Below the pieces are notes generated by a model that saw nothing but the letters and a program-made list of their open reading frames with translations, made no database searches and was not told where the DNA came from. This document shows positions 57,918 through 64,000 of a stretch of DNA of 64,000 nt, one piece after another. The first letter of the stretch is position 1. Each line of letters starts with the position of its first letter. The stretch is from B73-G16 sp964611295 (GTDB lineage Bacteria > Desulfobacterota > B13-G15), in contig CAZSWV010000006.1 in assembly GCA_964611295.1 (NCBI GenBank), forward strand, positions 52,610 through 116,609, read 5' to 3'. The position numbers and the translations under genes were made by a program.

Positions 57918-58968
57918 GGTATTCGAAGCCTCGAGGTTTTTGGGAAAGCCTCCCCATGAGATCTTGGATTTTTCCTCAAACCTCAACGACTTTTTCCCCT
58001 TTGAGGTGGTGGAAGAGATCCTTAGACGGCACTTACAGTGGCTTAAGTATTATCCGGATGTAAACCATGCCCTTGAGTCCCTTTCGCGTTTTCTGGGGCT
58101 CCCCTTGGAGAAGATCGCGGTAGGTAGCGGATCAGTGGACCTTTTGTTTAAGGCCTTTTTAGCCCTTTCGCCTAAACGTGTGTTGTTGCCTGTGCCGAGT
58201 TTTCCAGAATACGAAAGGGCCGCCCAGGCAGTAGGTGCTCAAGTCCTGACCTTCCCTTTGAATAAAGAGGAGGGATTTGAAATTCAGGTGGAAAGACTCC
58301 TGGAGGTGGCCTTATCAGGAATCGACCTCCTGGTGCTATGTAACCCTCATAACCCCACCGGGACCTTCCTAGCTGAAAAAGAGCTCTTGTCCATAATAGA
58401 GACCCTGGGAAAAAGGGGAGTATGGGTGTTAGTGGACGAGGCCTTTGTGGATTTCGTGAGCCCTGGTCAGAAACCTGACCTTCTTCCCTTTCTTGAGAAG
58501 GGCAGGAGGCTTTTGGTCCTCAGGTCCTTGACAAAGGCCCTTTCTGTACCTGGGCTGAGGTTGGGTTACCTGATAGGCCCTGAGGAGTTCCTGCGGAAGC
58601 TCCAAGCGCTTACACCTCCTTGGCAGATAGGGTCCCTTGGGCAAGTGCTCCTGGAACACATAGGAGATGTTTGGAGGGTTTTTGAAGAGGGGCTTCCTGA
58701 GTTCTATAGGGAGAGGGAAAGGTTCAAGCAGGAGCTGTCGAAGAAGTTCAAGGTTTACCCTACAGAGGGGAATTTCTTCTTCCTTGAAGTGGGTGATCCC
58801 CTTTTGCCGATTAAGCTTTACCAAAAGGGGATCCTGGTAAGAGGAGGTGAGGGGTTTAGGGGGTTCCCTGAGGGGTTCATAAGGGTGGCGGTAAAACTGC
58901 CTTCAAAAAACGACATACTGTTGAAAACCTTAGAGGAGGTGTGCAATGCTCCTGAAGGAACGCCTTAG
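57892..58968 (+). CDS. cobD: L-threonine-O-3-phosphate decarboxylase (HisC-like PLP enzyme)
   Basis: A 358-residue PLP protein that supplies aminopropanol phosphate for the cobalamin linker. The N-terminal YHGGRVFEA and LDFSSNLN are CobD-specific against HisC; CNPHNPTGTF, DEAFVDF, and the PLP Lys in RSLTKALSVPGLRLGYLIG follow. It overlaps cobS by 26 bases and cobT by 23. Confidence 0.9.
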   Translation: MSMVYHGGRVFEASRFLGKPPHEILDFSSNLNDFFPFEVVEEILRRHLQWLKYYPDVNHALESLSRFLGLPLEKIAVGSGSVDLLFKAFLALSPKRVLLPVPSFPEYERAAQAVGAQVLTFPLNKEEGFEIQVERLLEVALSGIDLLVLCNPHNPTGTFLAEKELLSIIETLGKRGVWVLVDEAFVDFVSPGQKPDLLPFLEKGRRLLVLRSLTKALSVPGLRLGYLIGPEEFLRKLQALTPPWQIGSLGQVLLEHIGDVWRVFEEGLPEFYRERERFKQELSKKFKVYPTEGNFFFLEVGDPLLPIKLYQKGILVRGGEGFRGFPEGFIRVAVKLPSKNDILLKTLEEVCNAPEGTP

Positions 58969-60016
58969 CGAGATACTTCCCCTTGACCAGAGGGCCTTTG
59001 AAGAGGCCCAAAGGCGAACTGAAGACCTTCTCATGCCATATTTGGCCTTGGGTAAGCTCCACGAGCTCTCCTGGCGTGTAGCGGGCATAATGGGGAGGAT
59101 TCCAGGTGCACTCCCTCGGAAGGTGGTGATGGTGGGAGCTGGTGACCACGGGGTTGTAGAGGAAGGTGTGAGCCTCTTTCCCCAGGAGGTCACCCGTCAG
59201 ATGGTCTTTTCCTTCATAAAGGGATGGGCAGCCATAAACGTGATCGCCAGACACGTGGGTGCGAGGGTGGTGGTGGTGGACTTTGGCGTAAAAGGGGCCC
59301 CGGCTCCGGAGTGGCTTGAGGCCAAAGACAGGTTTTACCTTATGAAGGTCAAGGAAGGGACGAACAACATCTCCAAAGGGCCTGCCATGACCCTTGAGGA
59401 GGCCGAGGAGGTGATAAGGAAGGGGATGGAGGTATTTGAACTCGAGGCCGAAAAGGGGATCGATGCCATAGCCACCGGCGACATGGGGATAGGCAATACG
59501 ACAGCGGCTGCAGCTGTCATCTGCGCCATAACAGGCCATGACCCTGAGGAGATAGTAGGTAGGGGTACAGGCCTTGATGAAGAGGGGCTCAGGCACAAAG
59601 TGGAAGTGGTCAGAAGGGCCCTTGAGGTCAATAGACCTGACCCCAAAGACCCCTTGGACATCCTTTCAAAAGTAGGCGGGTTGGAGATAGGAGGGATATG
59701 CGGGTGGATATTGGCTGGGGCAAGGGCGAGGGTACCTGTGGTGGTGGACGGCTTCATCTCTACTTCAGCGGCCATGTTGGCTGTTTTGCTTGAACCAAAG
59801 GTCAAGGACTACCTCTTTGCAGGACACAGGTCAGCCGAAAAGGGCCACCAGAAGGCCTTGGAATGGCTTGGATTATGGCCCCTTTTGGACCTCGACATGA
59901 GGCTGGGTGAGGGTACAGGGGCATGTCTGGCTTTTGAGGTGCTTGAGGCAGCGGTAAAGGTTTTGGCGGAAATGGCCACCTTTGAGGAGGCAGGGGTCAG
60001 CAGGGCTATAAAGTAA
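58946..60016 (+). CDS. cobT: Nicotinate-nucleotide-dimethylbenzimidazole phosphoribosyltransferase
   Basis: A 356-residue enzyme that activates the lower ligand base to alpha-ribazole phosphate. LGKLHELSWRVAGI, GAGDHGVVEEGVSLFPQEVTRQM, ATGDMGIGNTTAAAAV and MRLGEGTGACLAFEV, the last with the catalytic Glu, are all CobT blocks. Last gene of the plus-strand cob run; its end overlaps convergent cbiB by 11 bases. Confidence 0.96.
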   Translation: MLLKERLSEILPLDQRAFEEAQRRTEDLLMPYLALGKLHELSWRVAGIMGRIPGALPRKVVMVGAGDHGVVEEGVSLFPQEVTRQMVFSFIKGWAAINVIARHVGARVVVVDFGVKGAPAPEWLEAKDRFYLMKVKEGTNNISKGPAMTLEEAEEVIRKGMEVFELEAEKGIDAIATGDMGIGNTTAAAAVICAITGHDPEEIVGRGTGLDEEGLRHKVEVVRRALEVNRPDPKDPLDILSKVGGLEIGGICGWILAGARARVPVVVDGFISTSAAMLAVLLEPKVKDYLFAGHRSAEKGHQKALEWLGLWPLLDLDMRLGEGTGACLAFEVLEAAVKVLAEMATFEEAGVSRAIK

Positions 60017-60950
60017 GGGACATAAAGAGGACTATAAAGGCCAAAAAGGTCGCCGAACTAAAGTAACTGAGCCTTGTGGCATGGGGTATATCATGAGGAA
60101 GGGGGTCCCTGCCATGGCCTATATAAGGCACAAAGGATGGGACCCCCCTGTAAGAGGTGATGCCTCCCAACCTGAGGCCTAGGGCTCCGGCAAAGGCACC
60201 TTCCGGGAACCCGGCATTTGGGCTCTTCCTTTTCCTGTGGTCCCTCAGGGCTACCAGTAGGGAATTGCGGTAGTCAAAACCTAGGAAAAGGGCCGAAAGG
60301 AAAACGGGCATCACGGAGAGCCTAGCTGGTATGAAGTTCCAGAGGTCATCCATCTTGGCCGAAAACCTTCCAAACTCCTTATATGGTTCAAAGGGGTAGC
60401 CTATCATAGAGTCCAAAGTGCTTACGGCCTTGAAGGCCATGGCTAGAGGTGCTCCCCCTAGGGCTGCGTAGAACAAAGGCGATAGTACCCCATCCACCGT
60501 GTTTTCGGCTACGGACTCGATCGTCCCCCTGGATACCTCTACTTCAGTTAGCCCATCGGTGTCCCTTGACACGATTCGCGAAAGCCTAAGGCGGGCAAGC
60601 TTTAGGTCCCCACTTGTGAGGGCCTTGTACACCTCCAAGGCTTCCTTTTTCAAATCTTTAAGGGAAAGGCAAGTCCAAAGCAAAAAGACCTCAACTGCTA
60701 TCCCCAAGGGCCTTCCAAGCTTGTAAGACAAAAGGAGCAAGGCCCAGGTGGCCAAGTAAGCCCCCCCAACTAACACGATCCAAAGGGCCACTCCTGCCCA
60801 AAAGGGACGAAGATACCGTCTGAAAATAGGACTTAATACCTCGATGAGACGTCCCATGAGCCTTACCGGGTGAGGGAAGGCTTGTGGATCCCCTAACAGC
60901 AGGTCCAAAGCAAAGGCCAGGCATAGGGTTATCCCTTTTAAGGGGAGCAT
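60006..60950 (-). CDS. cbiB: Adenosylcobinamide-phosphate synthase
   Basis: A 314-residue membrane protein attaching aminopropanol (phosphate) to adenosylcobyric acid. ALDLLLGDPQAFPHPVRLMGRLI at the start, SRDTDGLTEVEVSRGTIESVAENTVDGVLSPLFYAALGG mid-protein, and SPNAGFPEGAFAGALGLRLGG are diagnostic. It overlaps cobZ by 13 bases. Confidence 0.95.
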   Translation of the reverse strand: MLPLKGITLCLAFALDLLLGDPQAFPHPVRLMGRLIEVLSPIFRRYLRPFWAGVALWIVLVGGAYLATWALLLLSYKLGRPLGIAVEVFLLWTCLSLKDLKKEALEVYKALTSGDLKLARLRLSRIVSRDTDGLTEVEVSRGTIESVAENTVDGVLSPLFYAALGGAPLAMAFKAVSTLDSMIGYPFEPYKEFGRFSAKMDDLWNFIPARLSVMPVFLSALFLGFDYRNSLLVALRDHRKRKSPNAGFPEGAFAGALGLRLGGITSYRGVPSFVPYIGHGRDPLPHDIPHATRLSYFSSATFLAFIVLFMSLTL

Positions 60951-61381
60951 ACCTTTACCAATACGCCTGCCAGAAGGCCCCCTATTGCGTCGTCTAAAAA
61001 AGGGGGTAACGAGCTCATGATCCCGGGTTTTTTGCGGTCAAACCTGTAAAATTCAAACAAAGCCCGTGTTCCTCCTATGTACTGGGCTATCTGTAAACCA
61101 AGGATCTCGTCAGCTAAAAGCTCAACGGGGTCATCCTTATATCTAAGCTTAAGGGATTCAATCTCCCCTTTTTGGGCCTTTTCCTCAAGGCAGAGGGCTG
61201 CAAGGAGTAAGCTTTCTACATTTGGATCTTGCAACGCCCTTAAGATCTCTGCCTCCACTTCAGGCCTTATATCCCCGAAAGAGGGGTCAAAAATGTACAT
61301 TTGCATGGCCGTTTCCACCAGGCCTTCCAAGCTGATACCCCATTTGGACAATTCTTCAAGGACCCTAAGGCCTTTTGGCAT
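60938..61381 (-). CDS. cobZ: CobZ-type alpha-ribazole phosphatase (PgpA-related)
   Basis: A 147-residue protein. GISLEGLVETAMQMYIFD and, at the C-terminus, LADEILGLQIAQYIGG, FYRFDRKKPGI and PFLDDAIGGLLAGVLV resemble phosphatidylglycerophosphatase A, the family of archaeal CobZ, which replaces CobC in dephosphorylating alpha-ribazole phosphate. Its place beside cbiB and opposite cobU-S-D-T supports that role, and no CobC is present. ATG 61381 is favoured by a TTGACG/TAATAT promoter ending 7 bases ahead; ATG 61447 would overlap the regulator promoter. Confidence 0.75.
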   Translation of the reverse strand: MPKGLRVLEELSKWGISLEGLVETAMQMYIFDPSFGDIRPEVEAEILRALQDPNVESLLLAALCLEEKAQKGEIESLKLRYKDDPVELLADEILGLQIAQYIGGTRALFEFYRFDRKKPGIMSSLPPFLDDAIGGLLAGVLVKVCSP

Positions 61382-61388
61382 CCGAGAG

Positions 61389-61417
61389 ATATTAACTCGC
61401 ACAAGCTCAAGCGTCAA
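61389..61417 (-). promoter_or_regulatory. cobZ-cbiB promoter, candidate leaderless
   Basis: Minus strand TTGACG (61417-61412), 17 bases, TAATAT (61394-61389), 7 bases to ATG 61381. No ribosome site. Confidence 0.55.
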
Positions 61418-61424
61418 AAGGCAG

Positions 61425-61452
61425 TTGAAGCCCCCAAGGTCTAGCATATAAT
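61425..61452 (+). promoter_or_regulatory. Promoter of the two-component system, candidate leaderless
   Basis: TTGAAG (61425-61430), 16 bases, perfect TATAAT (61447-61452), 8 bases to ATG 61461. It is back to back with the cobZ promoter. Confidence 0.6.
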
Positions 61453-61460
61453 ACACAAGG

Positions 61461-62129
61461 ATGATGAGGATACTGGTTGTGGAGGACGAACAAAAGCTCG
61501 CAAGGCTCCTCAAGCAAGGTCTAGAGGAAGAAGGGTATTCAGTGGAGGTGGCCTTGGATGGTGAAGAGGCCTTGGAGAGGCTAAGGGAGGGCCCTTTTGA
61601 CCTAGTGGTCCTTGATCTCATGTTGCCGAAGTTAGATGGATTTGAGGTTTTGAGGACCTTAAGGGAAGAAAAAGGCAGTTTCACTGCGGTTTTGATCCTT
61701 ACGGCTAAGGACACGGTCGAGGATGTGGTAAAGGGGCTTGATGCCGGTGCTGACGATTACCTAACGAAGCCCTTTGCTTTTGAAGAGCTCTTGGCTAGGA
61801 TCAGGGCCCTTCTTAGGCGCAGAAAGGAAGAATTGGAGCTAAAGGTAGGTGACCTTGTCCTGGACCTGAAGACCCGCAAAGCTTGGAGAGGAGGAAGGTG
61901 TGTGGAGCTTTCCTCCAAGGAGTTTTCGGTCTTGGAGTACCTTATGAGAAAGGCGGGTCAAACCGTCAGTCGCGAAGAGATAGGCCTTCACGTTTGGGGT
62001 GAGGACTACGATCCTTCGGTCAACGTGGTAGACGTCTACATCAATCACCTGCGGAAAAAGTTGGACCAAGGGTTTCCAAAGAAGCTTATCCACACCGTAA
62101 GGGGTGTGGGGTATACCCTCAGGCCGTAA
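61461..62129 (+). CDS. OmpR-family response regulator
   Basis: A 222-residue regulator. The receiver has the acidic pair E8/D9, phospho-acceptor D52 (VVLDLMLP), T80 and K102 (DYLTKPF). The C-terminal winged helix (about 127-222) has ELSSKEFSVLEYLM and NVVDVYINHLRKKL with HTVRGVGYTLRP. A second ATG at 61464 is possible. The sensor gene follows 2 bases later. Targets unknown; it is divergent from cobZ-cbiB, so these are candidates. Confidence 0.95.
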   Translation: MMRILVVEDEQKLARLLKQGLEEEGYSVEVALDGEEALERLREGPFDLVVLDLMLPKLDGFEVLRTLREEKGSFTAVLILTAKDTVEDVVKGLDAGADDYLTKPFAFEELLARIRALLRRRKEELELKVGDLVLDLKTRKAWRGGRCVELSSKEFSVLEYLMRKAGQTVSREEIGLHVWGEDYDPSVNVVDVYINHLRKKLDQGFPKKLIHTVRGVGYTLRP

Positions 62130-62131
62130 GG

Positions 62132-63550
62132 ATGTTAAAGACCATAAGGGCCAAGCTTGTCTTTTGGTACCTAGTGCTTTTAGGTGGGGTTTTGTCCTTT
62201 TTCAGCCTTTTCCTTTACCTGACCATGGAAAAGAGGCTTAAGGAAAACCTTGATGCCAAATTGCGATCCACCGCTTATCTGGTGGCCCAAGCCCTTTCGG
62301 AACCCCTAATGCCTGGTCCTTCTCTGCTTGACCTAGAAAAGATGATAAGGGAGAGGCTTGGGGTGAGACCCATGGGGAGGTATTTACAGATACTGGACCA
62401 AAGTGGCAAGAAGGCCACTAACCTACAAGACCTTGAGATCCCCATAAGCTTTGAAGCCCTGGAGAAGGCCTCAAAAGGCCAGGAGGCCTTTGAAGAGTTA
62501 AAGCTTAGGGACGGCACGGCCATACGGCTCATAACCGTTCCAGTGAACGTGAAGGGGAAGTTAGTCGGTATAGTGCAAGTGGGGAGCCCCTTGGATGAGG
62601 TGAAAGAGGCCTTAAGGCAATTGTCCCTCGTCCTCCTAATCACGGTACCCCTTGTGCTGGTCTTGGCGAGCATGGGAGGGGTTTTCCTGGCCAACAAGGC
62701 CTTAAGGCCTGTAGACCATATCACCAAGACGGCCCAGAGGATCGGTTCCGGTGACCTTTCCCAGAGGATCCCTGTAGATGGGCTTGGAGAAGACGAGATA
62801 GGGAGGTTGGCCCGTACTTTTAACGAGATGCTTTCCCGCCTCGAACGTTCTTTTGAACAGATAAAGCGTTTTACCGCTGACGCCTCCCATGAACTGAAGA
62901 CCCCCCTGTCTATCCTCCGTGGCGAACTGGAGGTGGCCCTCAAGAGGCAGAGAAAGGCCGAGGAGTACAGGGAGGTACTGGTGAGCTGTCTTGAGGAAGT
63001 GGAAAGGATGTCCAAGATCGTAGAGGACCTCCTTACGTTGGCAAGGGCCGACAGCGGTAACTTCAAGCTACGTCTGGAGACGGTGGACCTTTACGCCCTT
63101 GCCCGTGAGGTCTTTGAGTTTTTCAAAAATAGGGCAGAGGAAAAGGGGATAAGGTTTACTTTGGAGGGGGGGAGTGTCCAACTTCGGGGTGATAAGGAAA
63201 GGCTTAGGCAACTCGTAGTGAACCTAGTGGACAACGCCATAAAGTACACCCCTAGGGAAGGGGAGGTGGAACTTAAGGCCTTCGAGGAGGACGGACAGGC
63301 GGTCCTTATCGTCAGGGATACAGGGGAGGGCATACCAGCTGAGGAACAGCAGAAGGTCTTCGAGAGGTTTTATAGGGTTGACAAATCTCGATCCCGGGAA
63401 AAGGGGGGAGCAGGACTTGGGCTTGCCATCTGCAAATGGATCGCCGAGGTCCATGGAGGCGTCGTGACCTTGAAGAGCGAACCCTTGAAGGGATCTGAAT
63501 TTACAGTAAAGCTCCCCCTTGGCCTAGAAGGAAGACCTCTTGAATCTTAA
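62132..63550 (+). CDS. Sensor histidine kinase with HAMP domain
   Basis: A 472-residue membrane kinase: helix 1 at about 8-30, a periplasmic sensor of about 130 residues, helix 2 at about 165-190 (LVLLITVPLVLVLASMGGVFLA), HAMP (NKALRPVDHITKTAQRIGSGDLSQRI), HisKA with H253 in DASHELKTPLS, and an ATPase with NLVDNAIKYTP, DTGEGIP and GGAGLGLAICK. The stimulus is not evident; the sensor part resembles those of heavy-metal (CusS-like) kinases only loosely. The tRNA promoter overlaps its 3' end. Confidence 0.95.
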   Translation: MLKTIRAKLVFWYLVLLGGVLSFFSLFLYLTMEKRLKENLDAKLRSTAYLVAQALSEPLMPGPSLLDLEKMIRERLGVRPMGRYLQILDQSGKKATNLQDLEIPISFEALEKASKGQEAFEELKLRDGTAIRLITVPVNVKGKLVGIVQVGSPLDEVKEALRQLSLVLLITVPLVLVLASMGGVFLANKALRPVDHITKTAQRIGSGDLSQRIPVDGLGEDEIGRLARTFNEMLSRLERSFEQIKRFTADASHELKTPLSILRGELEVALKRQRKAEEYREVLVSCLEEVERMSKIVEDLLTLARADSGNFKLRLETVDLYALAREVFEFFKNRAEEKGIRFTLEGGSVQLRGDKERLRQLVVNLVDNAIKYTPREGEVELKAFEEDGQAVLIVRDTGEGIPAEEQQKVFERFYRVDKSRSREKGGAGLGLAICKWIAEVHGGVVTLKSEPLKGSEFTVKLPLGLEGRPLES

Positions 63551-63568
63551 GGCCTGAGATGTTAATAT
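63540..63568 (+). promoter_or_regulatory. Promoter of the tRNA-tuf operon
   Basis: TTGAAT (63540-63545), 17 bases, TAATAT (63563-63568). The -35 lies in the last codons of the histidine kinase gene; transcription would start about 10 bases before the first tRNA. Confidence 0.5.
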
Positions 63569-63584
63569 GCCATACGAAAGAGGG

Positions 63585-63660
63585 GTTGGTGTAGCTCAAC
63601 GGGTAGAGCGGCTGATTTGTAATCAGCAGGTTGCGGGTTCGAGTCCCGCCACCAGCTCCA
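63585..63660 (+). tRNA. tRNA-Thr (anticodon TGT)
   Basis: Acceptor GTTGGTG pairs with CACCAGC (one G-U), D arm GTAGCTCAACGGGTAGAGC, anticodon stem GCTGA/TCAGC with loop TTTGTAA, T arm GCGGGTTCGAGTCCCGC. CCA is encoded at 63658-63660. Reads ACA/ACG threonine codons. First gene of the tRNA-tuf cluster. Confidence 0.97.
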
Positions 63661-63665
63661 TAAAA

Positions 63666-63750
63666 GGAGGGGTACCCAAGTGGCCAAAGGGGGCGGACTG
63701 TAAATCCGCTGGCGCAGCCTTCGGAGGTTCGAATCCTCCCCCCTCCACCA
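63666..63750 (+). tRNA. tRNA-Tyr (anticodon GTA)
   Basis: Class II tRNA of 85 bases: acceptor GGAGGGG/CCCCTCC, anticodon loop with GTA between GCGGA and TCCGC, a long variable arm, T loop GGTTCGAATCC, discriminator A and encoded CCA. Confidence 0.97.
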
Positions 63751-63760
63751 CGGATAGGAA

Positions 63761-63837
63761 GCGGGAATAGCTCAGCCTGGTAGAGCATCAGCCTTCCAAG
63801 CTGAGGGTCGCGGGTTCGAATCCCGTTTCCCGCTCCA
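63761..63837 (+). tRNA. tRNA-Gly (anticodon TCC)
   Basis: 77-base tRNA: acceptor GCGGGAA/TTCCCGC, anticodon stem TCAGC/GCTGA with loop CTTCCAA, T arm CGGGTTCGAATCCCG, discriminator T and encoded CCA. Confidence 0.97.
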
Positions 63838-63850
63838 AAGGAGGAAGGGG

Positions 63851-63925
63851 GCCCACGTAGCTCAGTGGTAGAGCGCTTCCTTGGTAAGGAAGAGGTCATC
63901 GGTTCAATCCCGATCGTGGGCTCCA
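63851..63925 (+). tRNA. tRNA-Thr (anticodon GGT)
   Basis: 75-base tRNA: acceptor GCCCACG/CGTGGGC, anticodon stem CTTCC/GGAAG with loop TTGGTAA, T loop GGTTCAATCC, discriminator T and encoded CCA. It reads ACC/ACT. Its 3' end lies 32 bases before tuf. Confidence 0.97.
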
Positions 63926-63957
63926 GTTATCTTTAGAACGTAAGGGGAGGTTTTGAT

Positions 63958-64000
63958 ATGTCTAAGCCGAAGTTTGAGCGGAAGAAGCCGCATGTGAACG
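63958..64000 (+). CDS. tuf: Elongation factor Tu (5' end only)
   Basis: ATG 63958 follows AAGGGGAGG and the 14 visible residues (MSKPKFERKKPHVN) are the conserved EF-Tu N-terminus just before the VGTIGHVDHGK P loop, which lies outside the window. The tRNA-Thr-Tyr-Gly-Thr-tuf order is the same as E. coli thrU-tyrU-glyT-thrT-tufB. Confidence 0.92.
   Translation, partial: MSKPKFERKKPHVN

Noticed and set aside
61447..61714. Longer N-terminus for the CobZ gene, starting at 61447 or 61714
   Set aside because: The added residues read antisense to the response regulator and its TATAAT promoter; ATG 61381 has its own promoter at the right distance.
1..64000. CRISPR arrays, insertion sequences, prophage or integrase genes
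   Set aside because: No regularly spaced direct repeats, transposase motifs or attachment-site duplications were seen, including around the tRNA genes.

Overview
The window reads as a chromosomal segment of a thermophilic, LPS-bearing (Gram-negative) bacterium, most likely a member of the Desulfobacterota (deltaproteobacterial type). Supporting points: a complete lipid A/BamA block in the order lysS-lolC-lolD-bamA-ompH-lpxD-fabZ-lpxA-gfo-lpxB-msbA-waaA-lpxK, the rplM-rpsI-argC and yqeY-mutS2-dnaG-rpoD runs, and a HisF of the KDRMTTKG/NSIDADGT subtype, all of which I associate with that group. Codon use is thermophile-like: Arg is mostly AGG, Ile is often ATA, and coding strands are rich in AAG, GAG and GCC. 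The genome is compact: most neighbouring genes overlap by a few bases, convergent genes overlap at their 3' ends, and no stretch over 300 bases lacks a gene. The longest gap is 24092-24376. I found no insertion sequence, prophage or CRISPR array, so this is core chromosome with a few unusual insertions.

Layout. 2-3735 (+): end of a radical SAM gene, then a lipoprotein, a formyltransferase, an EhaR-like HAD protein and an AI-2E-type permease, every junction a 4-base NTGA overlap. 3693-4927 (-): PPP-type phosphatase and HD hydrolase. 5039-7711 (+): rplM, rpsI, argC, then an IclR regulator. 7708-11999 (-): hisH-hisF-DUF1015-methyltransferase-CsgG-like lipoprotein. 12068-15088 (+): an STT3/PglB oligosaccharyltransferase followed by two type IV pilins that each carry three N-X-S/T sequons. 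15160-18758 (+): a compact MoxR ATPase / GXGXG beta-helix / VWA operon of unknown job. 18825-23312 (+): lon, an ArsA-type ATPase with an HSP20-like tail, a small helical protein, and kdsB. 23309-24091 (-): second IclR. 24377-25804 (+): radical SAM protein. 25807-28446 (-): DNA glycosylase, ttcA, pcm, DUF3842, cooT. 28514-36731 (+): molybdopterin oxidoreductase, yqeY, mutS2, dnaG, rpoD. 36711-53597 (-): a 16-gene envelope block from a TIM-barrel protein through cutA, lysS, Lol, Bam and lipid A genes to hisS. 53713-54870 (+): LL-DAP-type aminotransferase; 54859-55080 (-): DUF4911. 55184-60016 (+): PAS-GGDEF-HD-GYP protein overlapping cobU-cobS-cobD-cobT; 60006-61381 (-): cbiB and a CobZ-type phosphatase. 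Together these form the lower-ligand half of cobalamin assembly. 61461-63550 (+): OmpR-type two-component system. 63585-64000 (+): tRNA-Thr, -Tyr, -Gly, -Thr and the start of tuf.

The most interesting items are the STT3-pilin cluster (a candidate N-glycosylated type IV pilus), the MoxR/GXGXG/VWA operon with a five-cysteine cluster in the ATPase, the archaeal-style CobZ within a bacterial cob locus, a c-di-GMP protein leading that locus, and repeated placement of good -10 elements only 6-9 bases before start codons that lack a Shine-Dalgarno sequence, suggesting leaderless mRNAs for several transcription units.
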